Notes under the pieces: generated by a model
What the model was told of the DNA's origin: nothing
Seen by the model: the letters and a program-made list of their open reading frames with translations, nothing else
Database searches by the model: none
Shown: positions 28,616 through 38,159 of the stretch, in pieces
Position numbering within the stretch: the first letter of the stretch is position 1
Layout of the letters: each line of letters opens with the position of its first letter
Assembly: GCA_937129385.1 (NCBI GenBank)
Contig: CAKZNC010000019.1
Span: 1 to 62,604, forward strand
DNA: 62,604 bases
Reading direction: 5' to 3'
From: an uncultured Bacteroidota bacterium
Lineage (GTDB): Bacteria > Bacteroidota > Bacteroidia > Bacteroidales > GCA-2748055
Program-made: the position numbers and the translations under genes

Positions 28616-29569
28616 ATGAAAAAACTGGCGGGCATCATATTTTTAATGGTCATTGCAATCAAGCTTATGGCACAAGAAGATCCGAAACTGAGTCAGCGGA
28701 TGTTCCTGCTCCCCTTATACAACCCGGGAGCCGTGGGACAATCGGACAAGGTATGCGCCTCGGCAGCATTCAGGAACCAGTGGGGAGGACTCCCCGGGGC
28801 GCCTGTGGTTTCTACCTTCAGCGCGCACATGCCATTCAACCTGTTCGGACGCTCTCATGGTGCCGGGATCAATTTTGTCAATGACAATATCGCCCTTAGC
28901 AATCAATTGTTCGTGAACCTTGCCTACTCCTTCAAGACCGATATCGGGGGCGGTGTGCTCGGCACCGGGATCAATGCCGGTATGGGAAACCTCGCTTTTG
29001 ATCCGGAAGGACTGGTGGGTGCAGATGTGATGGACCAGCAGGGAGATCTGTTAATTCCACAGGTGGCGGACAGCAGGTTTGGCCTGGATGTTGGGATTGG
29101 AGCCTATTACTCGACAGAGAGGCTTTACTTCGGCCTTTCTGCCATGCACCTGGGTGGACCGAAATGGAACTTCAGTTCTGAAGACGAAACCGGAGATGCC
29201 GCCATAACAATGAACTCCACCTATTATGCCATCGGAGGTTATACCATTCAGCTTCCAAATCCAACCCTGGAACTGATGCCTGTATTTATGGTACAAACCG
29301 ATCTGAAATCACACCATTTTTATCTGAATACAAATCTCAGATACAATAAAAGATTCTGGGGAGGAGTTTCATACTCAGTGGGGGGTGCTGTCAGCATCCT
29401 TGCCGGAATTGAGCTTTTGAATGGAATAAAAGTCGGGTATTCATATGATATCGAGATGTCGCGACTCTTAAAATACAGCAGTGGTTCTCATGAGATCACC
29501 GTTCGATATTGCTTCGATCTTAGTCTGGACAAGACCCCGCAAAAATATGAAAGCATTAGATTTTTATAA
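28616..29569 (+). CDS. porP: PorP/SprF family type IX secretion system membrane protein
   Basis: Signal peptide MKKLAGIIFLMVIAIKLMAQ; EDPKLSQRMFLLPLYNPGAVGQSDKVCASAAFRNQWGGLPGAPVVSTFSAHMPF; followed by gldKLMN. Confidence 0.94.
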   Translation: MKKLAGIIFLMVIAIKLMAQEDPKLSQRMFLLPLYNPGAVGQSDKVCASAAFRNQWGGLPGAPVVSTFSAHMPFNLFGRSHGAGINFVNDNIALSNQLFVNLAYSFKTDIGGGVLGTGINAGMGNLAFDPEGLVGADVMDQQGDLLIPQVADSRFGLDVGIGAYYSTERLYFGLSAMHLGGPKWNFSSEDETGDAAITMNSTYYAIGGYTIQLPNPTLELMPVFMVQTDLKSHHFYLNTNLRYNKRFWGGVSYSVGGAVSILAGIELLNGIKVGYSYDIEMSRLLKYSSGSHEITVRYCFDLSLDKTPQKYESIRFL

Positions 29570-29646
29570 TTATTTACTATATTTAAATTGTTTTTTATAA
29601 CTTGAACAACTTGAAGACAGAGAGTTATTGCATAAACACCCAAGCC

Positions 29647-31074
29647 ATGAAAAGAGTACTTATTTTGGTATTACTGGTAGCAGTACTAGGAAGTTGTAGC
29701 AATTACAACACAGGAGAACTTACAGGAGTACCGGGACGAAAAGCCTACATTGAACCAGATCCCTACGGGATGTTGTTCATTCCAACCGGATCATTTACAA
29801 TGGGGCCCAGCGACCAGGATGTCGCGTGGACACAGAATGCGATGGCAAGAACAGTGTCTGTTGATGCATTCTGGATGGATGAAACTGAAATTACCAACAA
29901 TGAATACAGGCAATATGTATTCTGGGTGCGTGATTCGATCATTCGCAAATATCTTGCTGTAAACGGACAGGAGGATTTTCTGTATAAAGATCAGAACGAC
30001 CAGGTGGTAAACGACCGGTTCGGTCAGCCAAGGATCAACTGGGAGACCCCGATGGATGTGATTAACAAGGACAAAGAGGGCAACCTGAAGACCATGGTCT
30101 ACGGTGATCCCTCCAATCCGGATGACAACGGTATGGGGATCTATTATTCCGGTGTTGACCAGCTGTCACCCCGCGGAAGGGAACTCGATGTGACCAAGCT
30201 GATCTATAATTATTACTGGGTGGACCTTCACCAGGCCGCGAAAAGTGCCAACAGGATGCAGCTTGACTATAGTGGCGGAACGGCCGATCCCACTGTTAGA
30301 TACGGCAAAGATGGCAATACTGCAAAGGTCATCAGGCCCGACGGTACACAGGAAGATATCACCAGCCGCGGTTCATTCGTTCATAAAGACTGGGTGCTGG
30401 TATATCCCGATACACTTTGCTGGATCGCCGACTTTACATACTCATACAACGAGCCCATGGCGACCATGTATTTCTGGCACCCCTCCTATGACAACTACCC
30501 TGTGGTGGGCGTCAACTGGAAGCAGGCCAATGCTTTCTGCATCTGGCGTACCAATTACCTGAATGATGCACTGGCAAAACAGGGCCTTCCGCTGGTTCAG
30601 AACTACAGGCTCCCCATCGAGGCTGAATGGGAATTCGCAGCAAGGGGAAACCTCGACCACAGTATGTATCCATGGGGTGGTGTATACCTCAGGAACAAGC
30701 TCGGGTGCTTTGTAGCCAATTTCAAGCCACTCAGGGGAAATTACATCGATGACGGAGCCCTCGCAACAGAACGGGTCGCCTCATTTGCCGCCAATGAATA
30801 TGGATTATATGACATGGCCGGGAACGTTGCTGAATGGACCATCAATGCTTATGATCCCTCAGCTTATGTATTCTCTGCAACACTGAACCCCAATTATAAA
30901 TACAACGCACAGCCAAATGATCCGCCCGTAATGAAAAGAAAGGTGATCAGGGGAGGATCCTGGAAGGATGTTGCCCGCTATCTTCAGGTAAGTGTGCGTG
31001 ATTACGAATACCAGGACACTGCCAAATCCTACATCGGATTCCGTTGTGTACGTTCATATTTAGGTACTAATTAA
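29647..31074 (+). CDS. gldK: Gliding motility / T9SS lipoprotein GldK (FGE-sulfatase domain)
   Basis: Lipoprotein signal MKRVLILVLLVAVLGSCSN; FIPTGSFTMGPSDQDV...VIRGGSWKDVARYLQVSVRDYEYQDTAKSYIGFRCVRS. Start reset to 29647. Confidence 0.96.
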   Translation: MKRVLILVLLVAVLGSCSNYNTGELTGVPGRKAYIEPDPYGMLFIPTGSFTMGPSDQDVAWTQNAMARTVSVDAFWMDETEITNNEYRQYVFWVRDSIIRKYLAVNGQEDFLYKDQNDQVVNDRFGQPRINWETPMDVINKDKEGNLKTMVYGDPSNPDDNGMGIYYSGVDQLSPRGRELDVTKLIYNYYWVDLHQAAKSANRMQLDYSGGTADPTVRYGKDGNTAKVIRPDGTQEDITSRGSFVHKDWVLVYPDTLCWIADFTYSYNEPMATMYFWHPSYDNYPVVGVNWKQANAFCIWRTNYLNDALAKQGLPLVQNYRLPIEAEWEFAARGNLDHSMYPWGGVYLRNKLGCFVANFKPLRGNYIDDGALATERVASFAANEYGLYDMAGNVAEWTINAYDPSAYVFSATLNPNYKYNAQPNDPPVMKRKVIRGGSWKDVARYLQVSVRDYEYQDTAKSYIGFRCVRSYLGTN

Positions 31075-31085
31075 TTTGAATTGAT

Positions 31086-32048
31086 ATGGGAATTACAGAA
31101 ATCGTTCAAAGTTCGGGCTGGAAATCATTTACGGCAAAACTTTATGGTTTCGGTGCATCCATCGTGATCATCGGAGCATTGTTCAAGATTCAGCACTGGC
31201 CAGGTGCAAGTATCGCACTCACAAGCGGGTTGCTGATTGAAGCAGTCATCTTCTTCTTCTCAGCTTTTGAACCCCTGCATGAAGAACTCGACTGGACCCT
31301 GGTATATCCGGAACTTGCCGGTATGTCAGATCCCGATGAGATCGATGAATACAAGGAAGAGGCGCTGGCAGGTAGAAATGTGGGTCTGCAGAAGTTCGAT
31401 GAACTGATCAAGGAATCCCAGATCAGTGAAGCCGATGTAAAAAAACTCGGGCAGAGCATCACTTCGATCTCTTCGAGTTCCGAATCTATTGCAGATATTA
31501 CAGCAGCCTCACTCGCTACAAAAGAGTATTTCGACAAAATGGGCAACGCTGCCAGCAACATGGACCAGGTAGCCACTGCCTATGGGACGAATACAGGAAC
31601 ACTGAATCAGCAGGTGGAAACACTGGCCGAATCATACAAAAAGACTTCCCAGCTTATCGACGATAAAGGAAAAGAGGTTGCTGAAAGATTTGCAGCCTCC
31701 AGTGCCAACCTCACCGCAGCTTATGAAGCCATGTCCGGAGAGGTGAAACAGGAACATACGCAGATCTCGGAAAGTCAGAAAAAATTCCAGGGACAACTTG
31801 AAGCGCTCAGTAGTAGTCTGGCTGAACTGAATACTACCTATACAGAACAGGCGCAGGGAAGCAAAGAGCACATGAAAGGTACTGCCGATGTCTATAAAGG
31901 ACTCAATGAAATGGTGAACAGCCTGAAAGTATCTGTTGATGAAACTCAGAAGTACAAGGACGAGATCACAAGACTAAGCGAAAGTCTCTCCGAGCTGAAC
32001 AACATTTATGGATCAATGCTTTCAGCAATGAGTATCAGGAAAAAGTAA
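31086..32048 (+). CDS. gldL: T9SS motor protein GldL
   Basis: Two N-terminal TM helices FTAKLYGFGASIVIIGALFKIQHWPGASIALTSGLLIEAVIFFFSAFEP; coiled-coil C-terminus; between gldK and gldM. Confidence 0.95.
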   Translation: MGITEIVQSSGWKSFTAKLYGFGASIVIIGALFKIQHWPGASIALTSGLLIEAVIFFFSAFEPLHEELDWTLVYPELAGMSDPDEIDEYKEEALAGRNVGLQKFDELIKESQISEADVKKLGQSITSISSSSESIADITAASLATKEYFDKMGNAASNMDQVATAYGTNTGTLNQQVETLAESYKKTSQLIDDKGKEVAERFAASSANLTAAYEAMSGEVKQEHTQISESQKKFQGQLEALSSSLAELNTTYTEQAQGSKEHMKGTADVYKGLNEMVNSLKVSVDETQKYKDEITRLSESLSELNNIYGSMLSAMSIRKK

Positions 32049-32076
32049 ATAATTAAATTGTTTTAATCCATTTCGC

Positions 32077-33645
32077 ATGGGACACGGTAAGGAAACCCCC
32101 AGACAAAAGATGATCGGGATGATGTATTTGGTGCTGACAGCCATGTTGGCACTGAATGTATCAAAGGATGTACTCGATGCATTCGTAATTGTCAATGATG
32201 GACTGAACGAGACAACTGAGAATTTCTATTCAAAGAATGAAGGACTCTATTCCAAAATAGATTTTGAATACGACCAGAATCCGGCAAAGGCCGGGGAATG
32301 GAAAGAAAAATCAGATGAAGTTCAGCAGTTATCCGATGAGCTTTATGAATTTATCAATGAATGCAAGGTCCAGATTGTTGAGAAAAATGATCCGGAAGCC
32401 ATTGTTGACGGGGAAGTTGAACTGAGCGAAGTAAATAAAAAGGATGACACGGATACACCGGCCGAGGTGATGATCGTCAATAAAAAAGGTCAAGAATTGA
32501 AGGAGATGATCAATAACTACAGGGAGGAGATGATCGGGATGATCCATAACCCTGAAGATTATAATAAATTGATCGAAGCCATTGAGGGTAACCTTGACAC
32601 CCATGACCACCCTGCAGAAAAAGCCGGAGAACCAGATCATCCCTGGGAAAGTCATAATTTTGAACATCTTCCCCTTGCTTCTGTGATCACCATTCTTTCC
32701 AAGATGCAGGCAGACGTAAGAAACGTGGAATCAGACATGATCAGTTACCTGCTTGAACAGGTGGGCGCCAAGGATTTTAAAGTAAACGTTCTGGAGGCCA
32801 TCGTCCTGCCAAACTCAAATGTAGTGTTCAAAGGACAGGAATACCGTGCGCAGGTATTCCTTGCAGCCTATGATTCCACCAAGATCCCACGTGTACTGCT
32901 AAGCTCCGGGGACTCCCTTTCTGTCGAAGGTGGAAAAGGTATTTTTACCGCTACATCCAATACAGCAGGTGAGAGAACATGGGGAGGTGTGCTGACACTC
33001 GACAATGATGGCCAGGAGATCAGGAGGGAATTCGAAGCCTCATATCGCGTTACACAGGCAAATGCCGTAATCTCGCCCACGAAAATGAATGTGTTTTACA
33101 GGGGCGTTGACAACCCGGTATCCATCTCCGCATCAGGAGTGACCGAAAGCGCTGTAAGCCCGGCCATCTCTGCCGGTAAGATCCGGAAAGTGTCCTCCGG
33201 GAATTACATCGTACAACCCGGTCCACGAGAATCTTCCAGCAAGATCAGCGTGTATGCCGACGTGGAGGGCAAAAGGAGCTTCATGGGTGACATGACCTTC
33301 AGGGTAAAGAACCTGCCCGACCCGACAGCTGTTGTTGAAGGCCTGCCAAAGGGCTCCGGCACAATGACACTCAGTAGCCTGACCAGGCTGCAGAAGGTCG
33401 AGGCGATCGCCGAAGACTTCCTGTTCGAGGTTGACTTTACCGTTACCGGTTTTAAAGTGAATGTTGTTGGATCAGGAGGTATTAACCTGATCGAAGAGGC
33501 CAATGGTGAAAACTTCACCTCCGCGCAGAAGCAGATCTTCAGGGGAATGAGAGCCGGGCAAAGGGTCTATATTGAAGATATTGAAGCCATCGGTCCTGAT
33601 GGAGTAAAACGTGCACTGAACAGTATAATAATTAAAATTAGATAG
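32077..33645 (+). CDS. gldM: T9SS motor protein GldM
   Basis: MGHGKETPRQKMIGMMYLVLTAMLALNVSKDVLDAFVIVNDGL; operon position. Confidence 0.96.
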   Translation: MGHGKETPRQKMIGMMYLVLTAMLALNVSKDVLDAFVIVNDGLNETTENFYSKNEGLYSKIDFEYDQNPAKAGEWKEKSDEVQQLSDELYEFINECKVQIVEKNDPEAIVDGEVELSEVNKKDDTDTPAEVMIVNKKGQELKEMINNYREEMIGMIHNPEDYNKLIEAIEGNLDTHDHPAEKAGEPDHPWESHNFEHLPLASVITILSKMQADVRNVESDMISYLLEQVGAKDFKVNVLEAIVLPNSNVVFKGQEYRAQVFLAAYDSTKIPRVLLSSGDSLSVEGGKGIFTATSNTAGERTWGGVLTLDNDGQEIRREFEASYRVTQANAVISPTKMNVFYRGVDNPVSISASGVTESAVSPAISAGKIRKVSSGNYIVQPGPRESSSKISVYADVEGKRSFMGDMTFRVKNLPDPTAVVEGLPKGSGTMTLSSLTRLQKVEAIAEDFLFEVDFTVTGFKVNVVGSGGINLIEEANGENFTSAQKQIFRGMRAGQRVYIEDIEAIGPDGVKRALNSIIIKIR

Positions 33646-33647
33646 TG

Positions 33648-34547
33648 ATGAAGATAGCCAAGTATCTGTTAATTACAGTTGTTTCAGCAGGTTTGTCGGT
33701 AGTTGTGTACGCACAACAACCTACTGCCAGCATTTCACAGGGCGGACCTGGAACTGCAGCTGCAATGAATGCAGAAATACCGGAGGATGTCTATACAAGG
33801 GAAAATATCATCCCCAATAAGAAGCCCATCCCCTATCCCTATCTCAGGGAAGCGGATGTGATGTGGTCAAAAGATCTCTGGAGGATCATCGATCTCAGGC
33901 AAAGAATGAACTATCCCCTGAGATATCCGGAAATAGAACCAATTGAGCACAGGTACAGCCTTTACCAGCTGCTTCTCGAAGGAATCCGCTCCGGTGAGAT
34001 CATGCCCTATGGCTACAACGAATTCAACAACCCCTTCAGTGAACCCACTTCACTGAAAGAGGTATATAAGGCCATTGAAGCTGATACCATCTTTGGTGAC
34101 AACGGCGAAGTTCACCAGGTCAATATCAATGGTAATTTGGTGAAAGGTTTTTATGTCAGGGAGAAATGGTACTTTGATAAACAACACTCGGAAATGAGGG
34201 TCAGGATCACCGCACTTGCTCCATTGATCATCAAACCGAAATATGACCCGCAGACAGGAATGCAACTTCCGGGATTTGACAAGATCATTCCATTCTTTGT
34301 CTATTTTCCCGAGTGCAGGAACCTGCTCGCAACACATTCGGTATTTAACCCGAATAATGATGCACAGAACATCTCGTTTGATGACCTGTTCATCCAACGG
34401 AGGTTTGCCAGCACCATTGCGGCAGAATCGAACGAATTCGGTAACAGGTTCATTGTTGACTATGTAACCGGACAGGATGCGCTCATGGAGGCTGAAAGAA
34501 TTAAAAACGAGCTCTTTATCATGGAGCACGACCTCTGGGAATACTAG
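33648..34547 (+). CDS. gldN: T9SS protein GldN
   Basis: Signal peptide; EDVYTRENIIPNKKPIPYPYLREADVMWSKDLWRIIDLRQRMNYPLRYP. Track GTG start at 33645; ATG at 33648 preferred. Confidence 0.95.
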   Translation: MKIAKYLLITVVSAGLSVVVYAQQPTASISQGGPGTAAAMNAEIPEDVYTRENIIPNKKPIPYPYLREADVMWSKDLWRIIDLRQRMNYPLRYPEIEPIEHRYSLYQLLLEGIRSGEIMPYGYNEFNNPFSEPTSLKEVYKAIEADTIFGDNGEVHQVNINGNLVKGFYVREKWYFDKQHSEMRVRITALAPLIIKPKYDPQTGMQLPGFDKIIPFFVYFPECRNLLATHSVFNPNNDAQNISFDDLFIQRRFASTIAAESNEFGNRFIVDYVTGQDALMEAERIKNELFIMEHDLWEY

Positions 34548-34566
34548 GGTATACCCCATATCATAT

Positions 34567-34599
34567 AAAAAAGCCGTTCCTTACCGAACGGCTTTTTTT
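34567..34599. terminator. Strong bidirectional intrinsic terminator (gldN / manC)
   Basis: AAAAAAGCCGTTC-CTTACC-GAACGGCTTTTTTT; perfect stem, A tract upstream and T tract downstream. Confidence 0.92.
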
Positions 34600-34623
34600 A
34601 TGCTTATAATGCCCAACCCCTCA

Positions 34624-34672
34624 CTTAACTCTTAACTCTTAACTCTTAACTCTTAACTCTCAACTCTTAACT
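34624..34672. repeat. Heptanucleotide tandem repeat (CTTAACT)x7 with one CTCAACT variant
   Basis: Seven consecutive 7-mers read directly; in the convergent gldN/manC gap. Confidence 0.96.
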
Positions 34673-34674
34673 CT

Positions 34675-35769
34675 CTAAATAAACTTCTCCCCCACTTCCG
34701 TCCTGATGTCATTTACAAACTCCTTGATCCGCTGTTCTTCCTCCTTTTCACAGATCAGGAGCACATTGTCGGATTCAACCACGATATGGTCTTTCAATCC
34801 CTGGAGAAGCACCAGTTTATCATCCGGTACATTGACGATGTTTCCTGTGGAGTTATAAAGGAATACATGTTTCCCGGAAACCGCGTTTCCCTCCTTATCA
34901 AGCTCCATCTGTTCGTACAGGGATCCCCAGGTACCCAGGTCCGACCATCCAATATCCGAAGCAAGGACATACACGTTATCGGCTTTTTCCATAATGGCAT
35001 AATCGATACTGATATTCTTGCATCGCTCGTATGTATCGGCAATGAATTTCTCCTCCGCCCCTGTACCGTATTTTCCAACCCCCTTGGCAAAAAGGGAATG
35101 AACCTCCGGCTCATGTTTCTCAAATGCCTTCATGATCGATGGGAGTGACCAGAAGAAAATACCGGCATTCCAGTAGAACTCCCCGCTCTCCATGAAGATC
35201 TTTGCCATCTCCTGGTTGGGCTTTTCGGTAAATGTCTTCACCTTCCTCAGGTCAATCTCCTCATAACCCGACACTTTCTTCTGAATCGCCTGTATATAAC
35301 CATACCCAGTTTCAGGCCGACTTGGTTCGATACCCAATGTCAGTAACGCTTCTCGGTTTCCAACAAATTCCAGTCCGTTACGTACCTGCTCCAGGAAAGC
35401 CTCCTCCTTGATGATCAGGTGATCGGAAGGAGCGACAATGATACGTGCCTCAGGATCTTTCTGCAGGATCCTGAAATTAGCGTAGTCGATGCAGGGCGCT
35501 GTGTTCCGCCTGGAAGGCTCCAGCAGAATGTTCTCCCCAGGCAACTCCGGAAGTTGCTGGATGATCAGATCACGATATTCTGCATTACTGACAATATAGA
35601 TGTTCTCCGGGGGTATCAACCCTGTAAACCGATCAAAGGTCTGCTGTAAAAGGGTCTTACCTACCCCGAGTATATCCAGGAATTGTTTTGGGTTCTTACT
35701 ACGGCTCAGGGGCCAGAAACGGCTTCCGATTCCACCAGCCATAATGATGGCAAAGTAATTTTTATGCAT
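34675..35769 (-). CDS. manC: Mannose-1-phosphate guanylyltransferase
   Basis: YFAIIMAGGIGSRFWPLSRSKNPKQFLDILGVGKTLLQQTFDRF. Confidence 0.95.
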   Translation of the reverse strand: MHKNYFAIIMAGGIGSRFWPLSRSKNPKQFLDILGVGKTLLQQTFDRFTGLIPPENIYIVSNAEYRDLIIQQLPELPGENILLEPSRRNTAPCIDYANFRILQKDPEARIIVAPSDHLIIKEEAFLEQVRNGLEFVGNREALLTLGIEPSRPETGYGYIQAIQKKVSGYEEIDLRKVKTFTEKPNQEMAKIFMESGEFYWNAGIFFWSLPSIMKAFEKHEPEVHSLFAKGVGKYGTGAEEKFIADTYERCKNISIDYAIMEKADNVYVLASDIGWSDLGTWGSLYEQMELDKEGNAVSGKHVFLYNSTGNIVNVPDDKLVLLQGLKDHIVVESDNVLLICEKEEEQRIKEFVNDIRTEVGEKFI

Positions 35770-35862
35770 ATGGGTCCGGGTTATTGGTCCATTAAATTTA
35801 ACTTAAATATTATAACAATTCCACTTCAAAACAGTTTTATTCAGAAGCCGATTTATTATTTG

Positions 35863-35870
35863 TAATTTTG
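35863..35870 (+). promoter_or_regulatory. Candidate -7 box TAATTTTG ending 4 nt before the mlaE-like ATG
   Basis: TAATTTTG-ATAC-ATG read directly. Confidence 0.4.
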
Positions 35871-35874
35871 ATAC

Positions 35875-36618
35875 ATGCATAAATGGTTTGCAAACATAGG
35901 CAGATATTTCCTGATGCTCAAATCGGTCTTTTCGAAACCGGAACGCATTTCCATATATTACAGGCAGACCATTCGGGAGATTGAAAGTCATGGCATTGGT
36001 TCCATAGGCATTGTAGCTGTGATCTCCGTTTTCGTCGGAGCGGCAATAACCATACAGACCGATTTTAATATTGAGAATCCCTGGTTGCCCAGGTACATCA
36101 TTGGGGTGACTGTTCGGGATTCGCTGCTGCTTGAATTCTCCTCAACGATGGTCGGACTGGTGATCGCAGGTAAAAGCGGTTCTAGTATCGCCTCTGAGAT
36201 CGGCATGATGCGGGTCACCGAACAGATAGATGCACTGGAAGTGATGGGGATCAATGCTGCAGCCTTCCTGGTCCTTCCTAAACTGATCGCATTGGTCATT
36301 TTCCTTCCGATCCTCTGCGCACTCAGTGTTGCCGTAGGTTTGCTTGGCGGATACCTGGTCTGCCTCATTGGCGATGTGATCCCGGTATCGGACTACATTT
36401 ATGGCATCCAGTATGTATTTTACCCCTATTACCTGGCTTATGCAATGTTCAAGGCTGCCTGCTATGGATTCCTGATCACTACCATTGCCAGCTATTTTGG
36501 TTACCATGTAGAGGGAGGAGCCGTGCAGGTTGGCAGATCAAGTACCCGTGCGGTGGTGATCAGCAGCATCCTGATCCTCATGACGGATCTCATACTTACA
36601 AATATCATTTTACATTGA
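35875..36618 (+). CDS. mlaE: MlaE-family ABC transporter permease
   Basis: GSIGIVAVISVFVGAAITIQTDFNI...RDSLLLEFSSTMVGLVIAGKSGSSIASEIGMMRVTEQIDALEVMGINAAAFLVLPKLIALVIFLPIL. Confidence 0.93.
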   Translation: MHKWFANIGRYFLMLKSVFSKPERISIYYRQTIREIESHGIGSIGIVAVISVFVGAAITIQTDFNIENPWLPRYIIGVTVRDSLLLEFSSTMVGLVIAGKSGSSIASEIGMMRVTEQIDALEVMGINAAAFLVLPKLIALVIFLPILCALSVAVGLLGGYLVCLIGDVIPVSDYIYGIQYVFYPYYLAYAMFKAACYGFLITTIASYFGYHVEGGAVQVGRSSTRAVVISSILILMTDLILTNIILH

Positions 36619-37367
36619 TCAGACTGGAGCACATATATAAGAAATTTGATGACAGGTACGTACTGAATGATATTACCGTGAACCTGGAACAGGGAAAGTG
36701 CAACCTCGTTATCGGGGAAAGCGGCTCCGGGAAGACCGTGCTTATGAAATCGGTGGTTGGGCTTGCGGAAGTGGACCAGGGCGAGATCTGGTATGCTGAA
36801 CGGAATTTCACCAGGATGGAAAGACATGAACGACAGGAGCTCAGGAAAGAGATGGGCATGCTCTTTCAGGGTGGAGCCCTGTTCGATTCAATGACCATCG
36901 AGGACAATGTCATGTTTCCCCTGAACATGTTTACCAGGGATACATACAGTTCAAAACTCGACCGCGTCAATTTCTGCCTGGACAGGGTCGGCCTGAAGCA
37001 GGTGAACCGAATGATCCCTGCCGAATTGAGCGGTGGAATGAAAAAACGTGCCGCGATCGCAAGGGCAATCGCCATGTCTCCTGCCTTCCTTTTCTGCGAT
37101 GAACCAAATTCCGGACTTGACCCGAAAACAGCAATAAAAATCGACAATCTCATACATGAAATTACCACTGAATATAATATCACCACCGTTGTGAATTCAC
37201 ATGATATGAATTCTGTGCTTGAGATCGGTGACAGGGTGATCTATATTTATGAGGGATGTAAATGCTGGGAGGGAACGAAAGAAGAGGTGCTACATACCGA
37301 TAATGAAGAACTGAACAATTTTGTTTTTGCAACCAGGATGGCCCAGCAAATAAAAAGAGAGGGATGA
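36615..37367 (+). CDS. mlaF: MlaF-family ABC transporter ATP-binding protein
   Basis: GESGSGKTVLMKSVVGL; ELSGGMKKRAAIARAIAMSPAFLFCDEPNSGLDP; TTG start, 4-nt overlap with mlaE. Confidence 0.92.
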   Translation: MIRLEHIYKKFDDRYVLNDITVNLEQGKCNLVIGESGSGKTVLMKSVVGLAEVDQGEIWYAERNFTRMERHERQELRKEMGMLFQGGALFDSMTIEDNVMFPLNMFTRDTYSSKLDRVNFCLDRVGLKQVNRMIPAELSGGMKKRAAIARAIAMSPAFLFCDEPNSGLDPKTAIKIDNLIHEITTEYNITTVVNSHDMNSVLEIGDRVIYIYEGCKCWEGTKEEVLHTDNEELNNFVFATRMAQQIKREG

Positions 37368-37999
37368 AAAAACCCGGTGAACAACTGCAAGGTCAAACCC
37401 ATGATCCCGTATCTGCAATCATCATCGCAGGAGGAAAAAGCAACAGGATGGGGAAGGATAAAAGGAAGCTCACCCTGGGAGGAAAATCCCTCTTACACAT
37501 CGCAATCGACCTGGCCCGGGAATTTTCGGATGACCTGATCATAAGTGCAAATGACAGGTTTCCCCAATTCAGTGAATGCCGCACCGTACCCGATAAGGTC
37601 AGGGATGAAGGCCCTGTAATGGGGATTGCCTCTTGTCTGCCATATCTCAGGTACACCCATGCCATTATCCTCTCGGGTGATATGCCATTTGTCACCCATG
37701 AAATGATATCACGGTTGCTTGAGAATGAAACTCCCGGGCATGCCTGTTGCTTCCGTTCCAAAGATATTCTCCAACCCTTTCCCGGACTCATGCCTGTATC
37801 TCTTTCAGAAATGATCTGGAAGTACCTTGAATCAGGGGAAAGATCCCTGCATCGGCTCATCGATCAACTACCCGCTACAGTGATCACAACTGGTGAAAAC
37901 CTTCCGGAATACAGTTTTTTAAATATCAACCGGCCAGACGATCTCCGTAAAGCGCGTAATATTTTCCAGTCAGACCATGATATGGAACAGGAATCCTAA
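37364..37999 (+). CDS. mobA: Molybdenum cofactor guanylyltransferase
   Basis: SAIIIAGGKSNRMGKDKRKLTLGGKSLLHIAIDLA; 4-nt overlap with mlaF; upstream of a Mo enzyme operon. Confidence 0.9.
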   Translation: MKKPGEQLQGQTHDPVSAIIIAGGKSNRMGKDKRKLTLGGKSLLHIAIDLAREFSDDLIISANDRFPQFSECRTVPDKVRDEGPVMGIASCLPYLRYTHAIILSGDMPFVTHEMISRLLENETPGHACCFRSKDILQPFPGLMPVSLSEMIWKYLESGERSLHRLIDQLPATVITTGENLPEYSFLNINRPDDLRKARNIFQSDHDMEQES

Positions 38000-38088
38000 T
38001 ATATACCGTTTCTAAATAGTTCTATTTCATTGTATTACTGATATTTATATAAATGCGACTATCTATACATCCATATATCTACCTATTT

Positions 38089-38107
38089 AGATGTCTAGAT
38101 GACATCT
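38089..38107. promoter_or_regulatory. Perfect inverted repeat AGATGTC-TAGAT-GACATCT upstream of the Mo-oxidoreductase operon
   Basis: 7-bp perfect arms, 5-nt spacer. Confidence 0.55.
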
Positions 38108-38125
38108 TTCTTTGTATCTTTACGT

Positions 38126-38141
38126 TGTTATCATAATAACA
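38126..38141. promoter_or_regulatory. Perfect inverted repeat TGTTAT-CATA-ATAACA upstream of the Mo-oxidoreductase operon
   Basis: 6-bp arms, 4-nt spacer; layout resembles CRP/FNR-family sites. Confidence 0.5.
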
Positions 38142-38159
38142 TCAAAAATCTGATTGGTT

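Noticed and set aside
34547-34556. GGGTATACCC palindrome just after gldN
   Set aside because: Short 10-bp palindrome next to a clear terminator; plausible by chance, no T tract or operator context.
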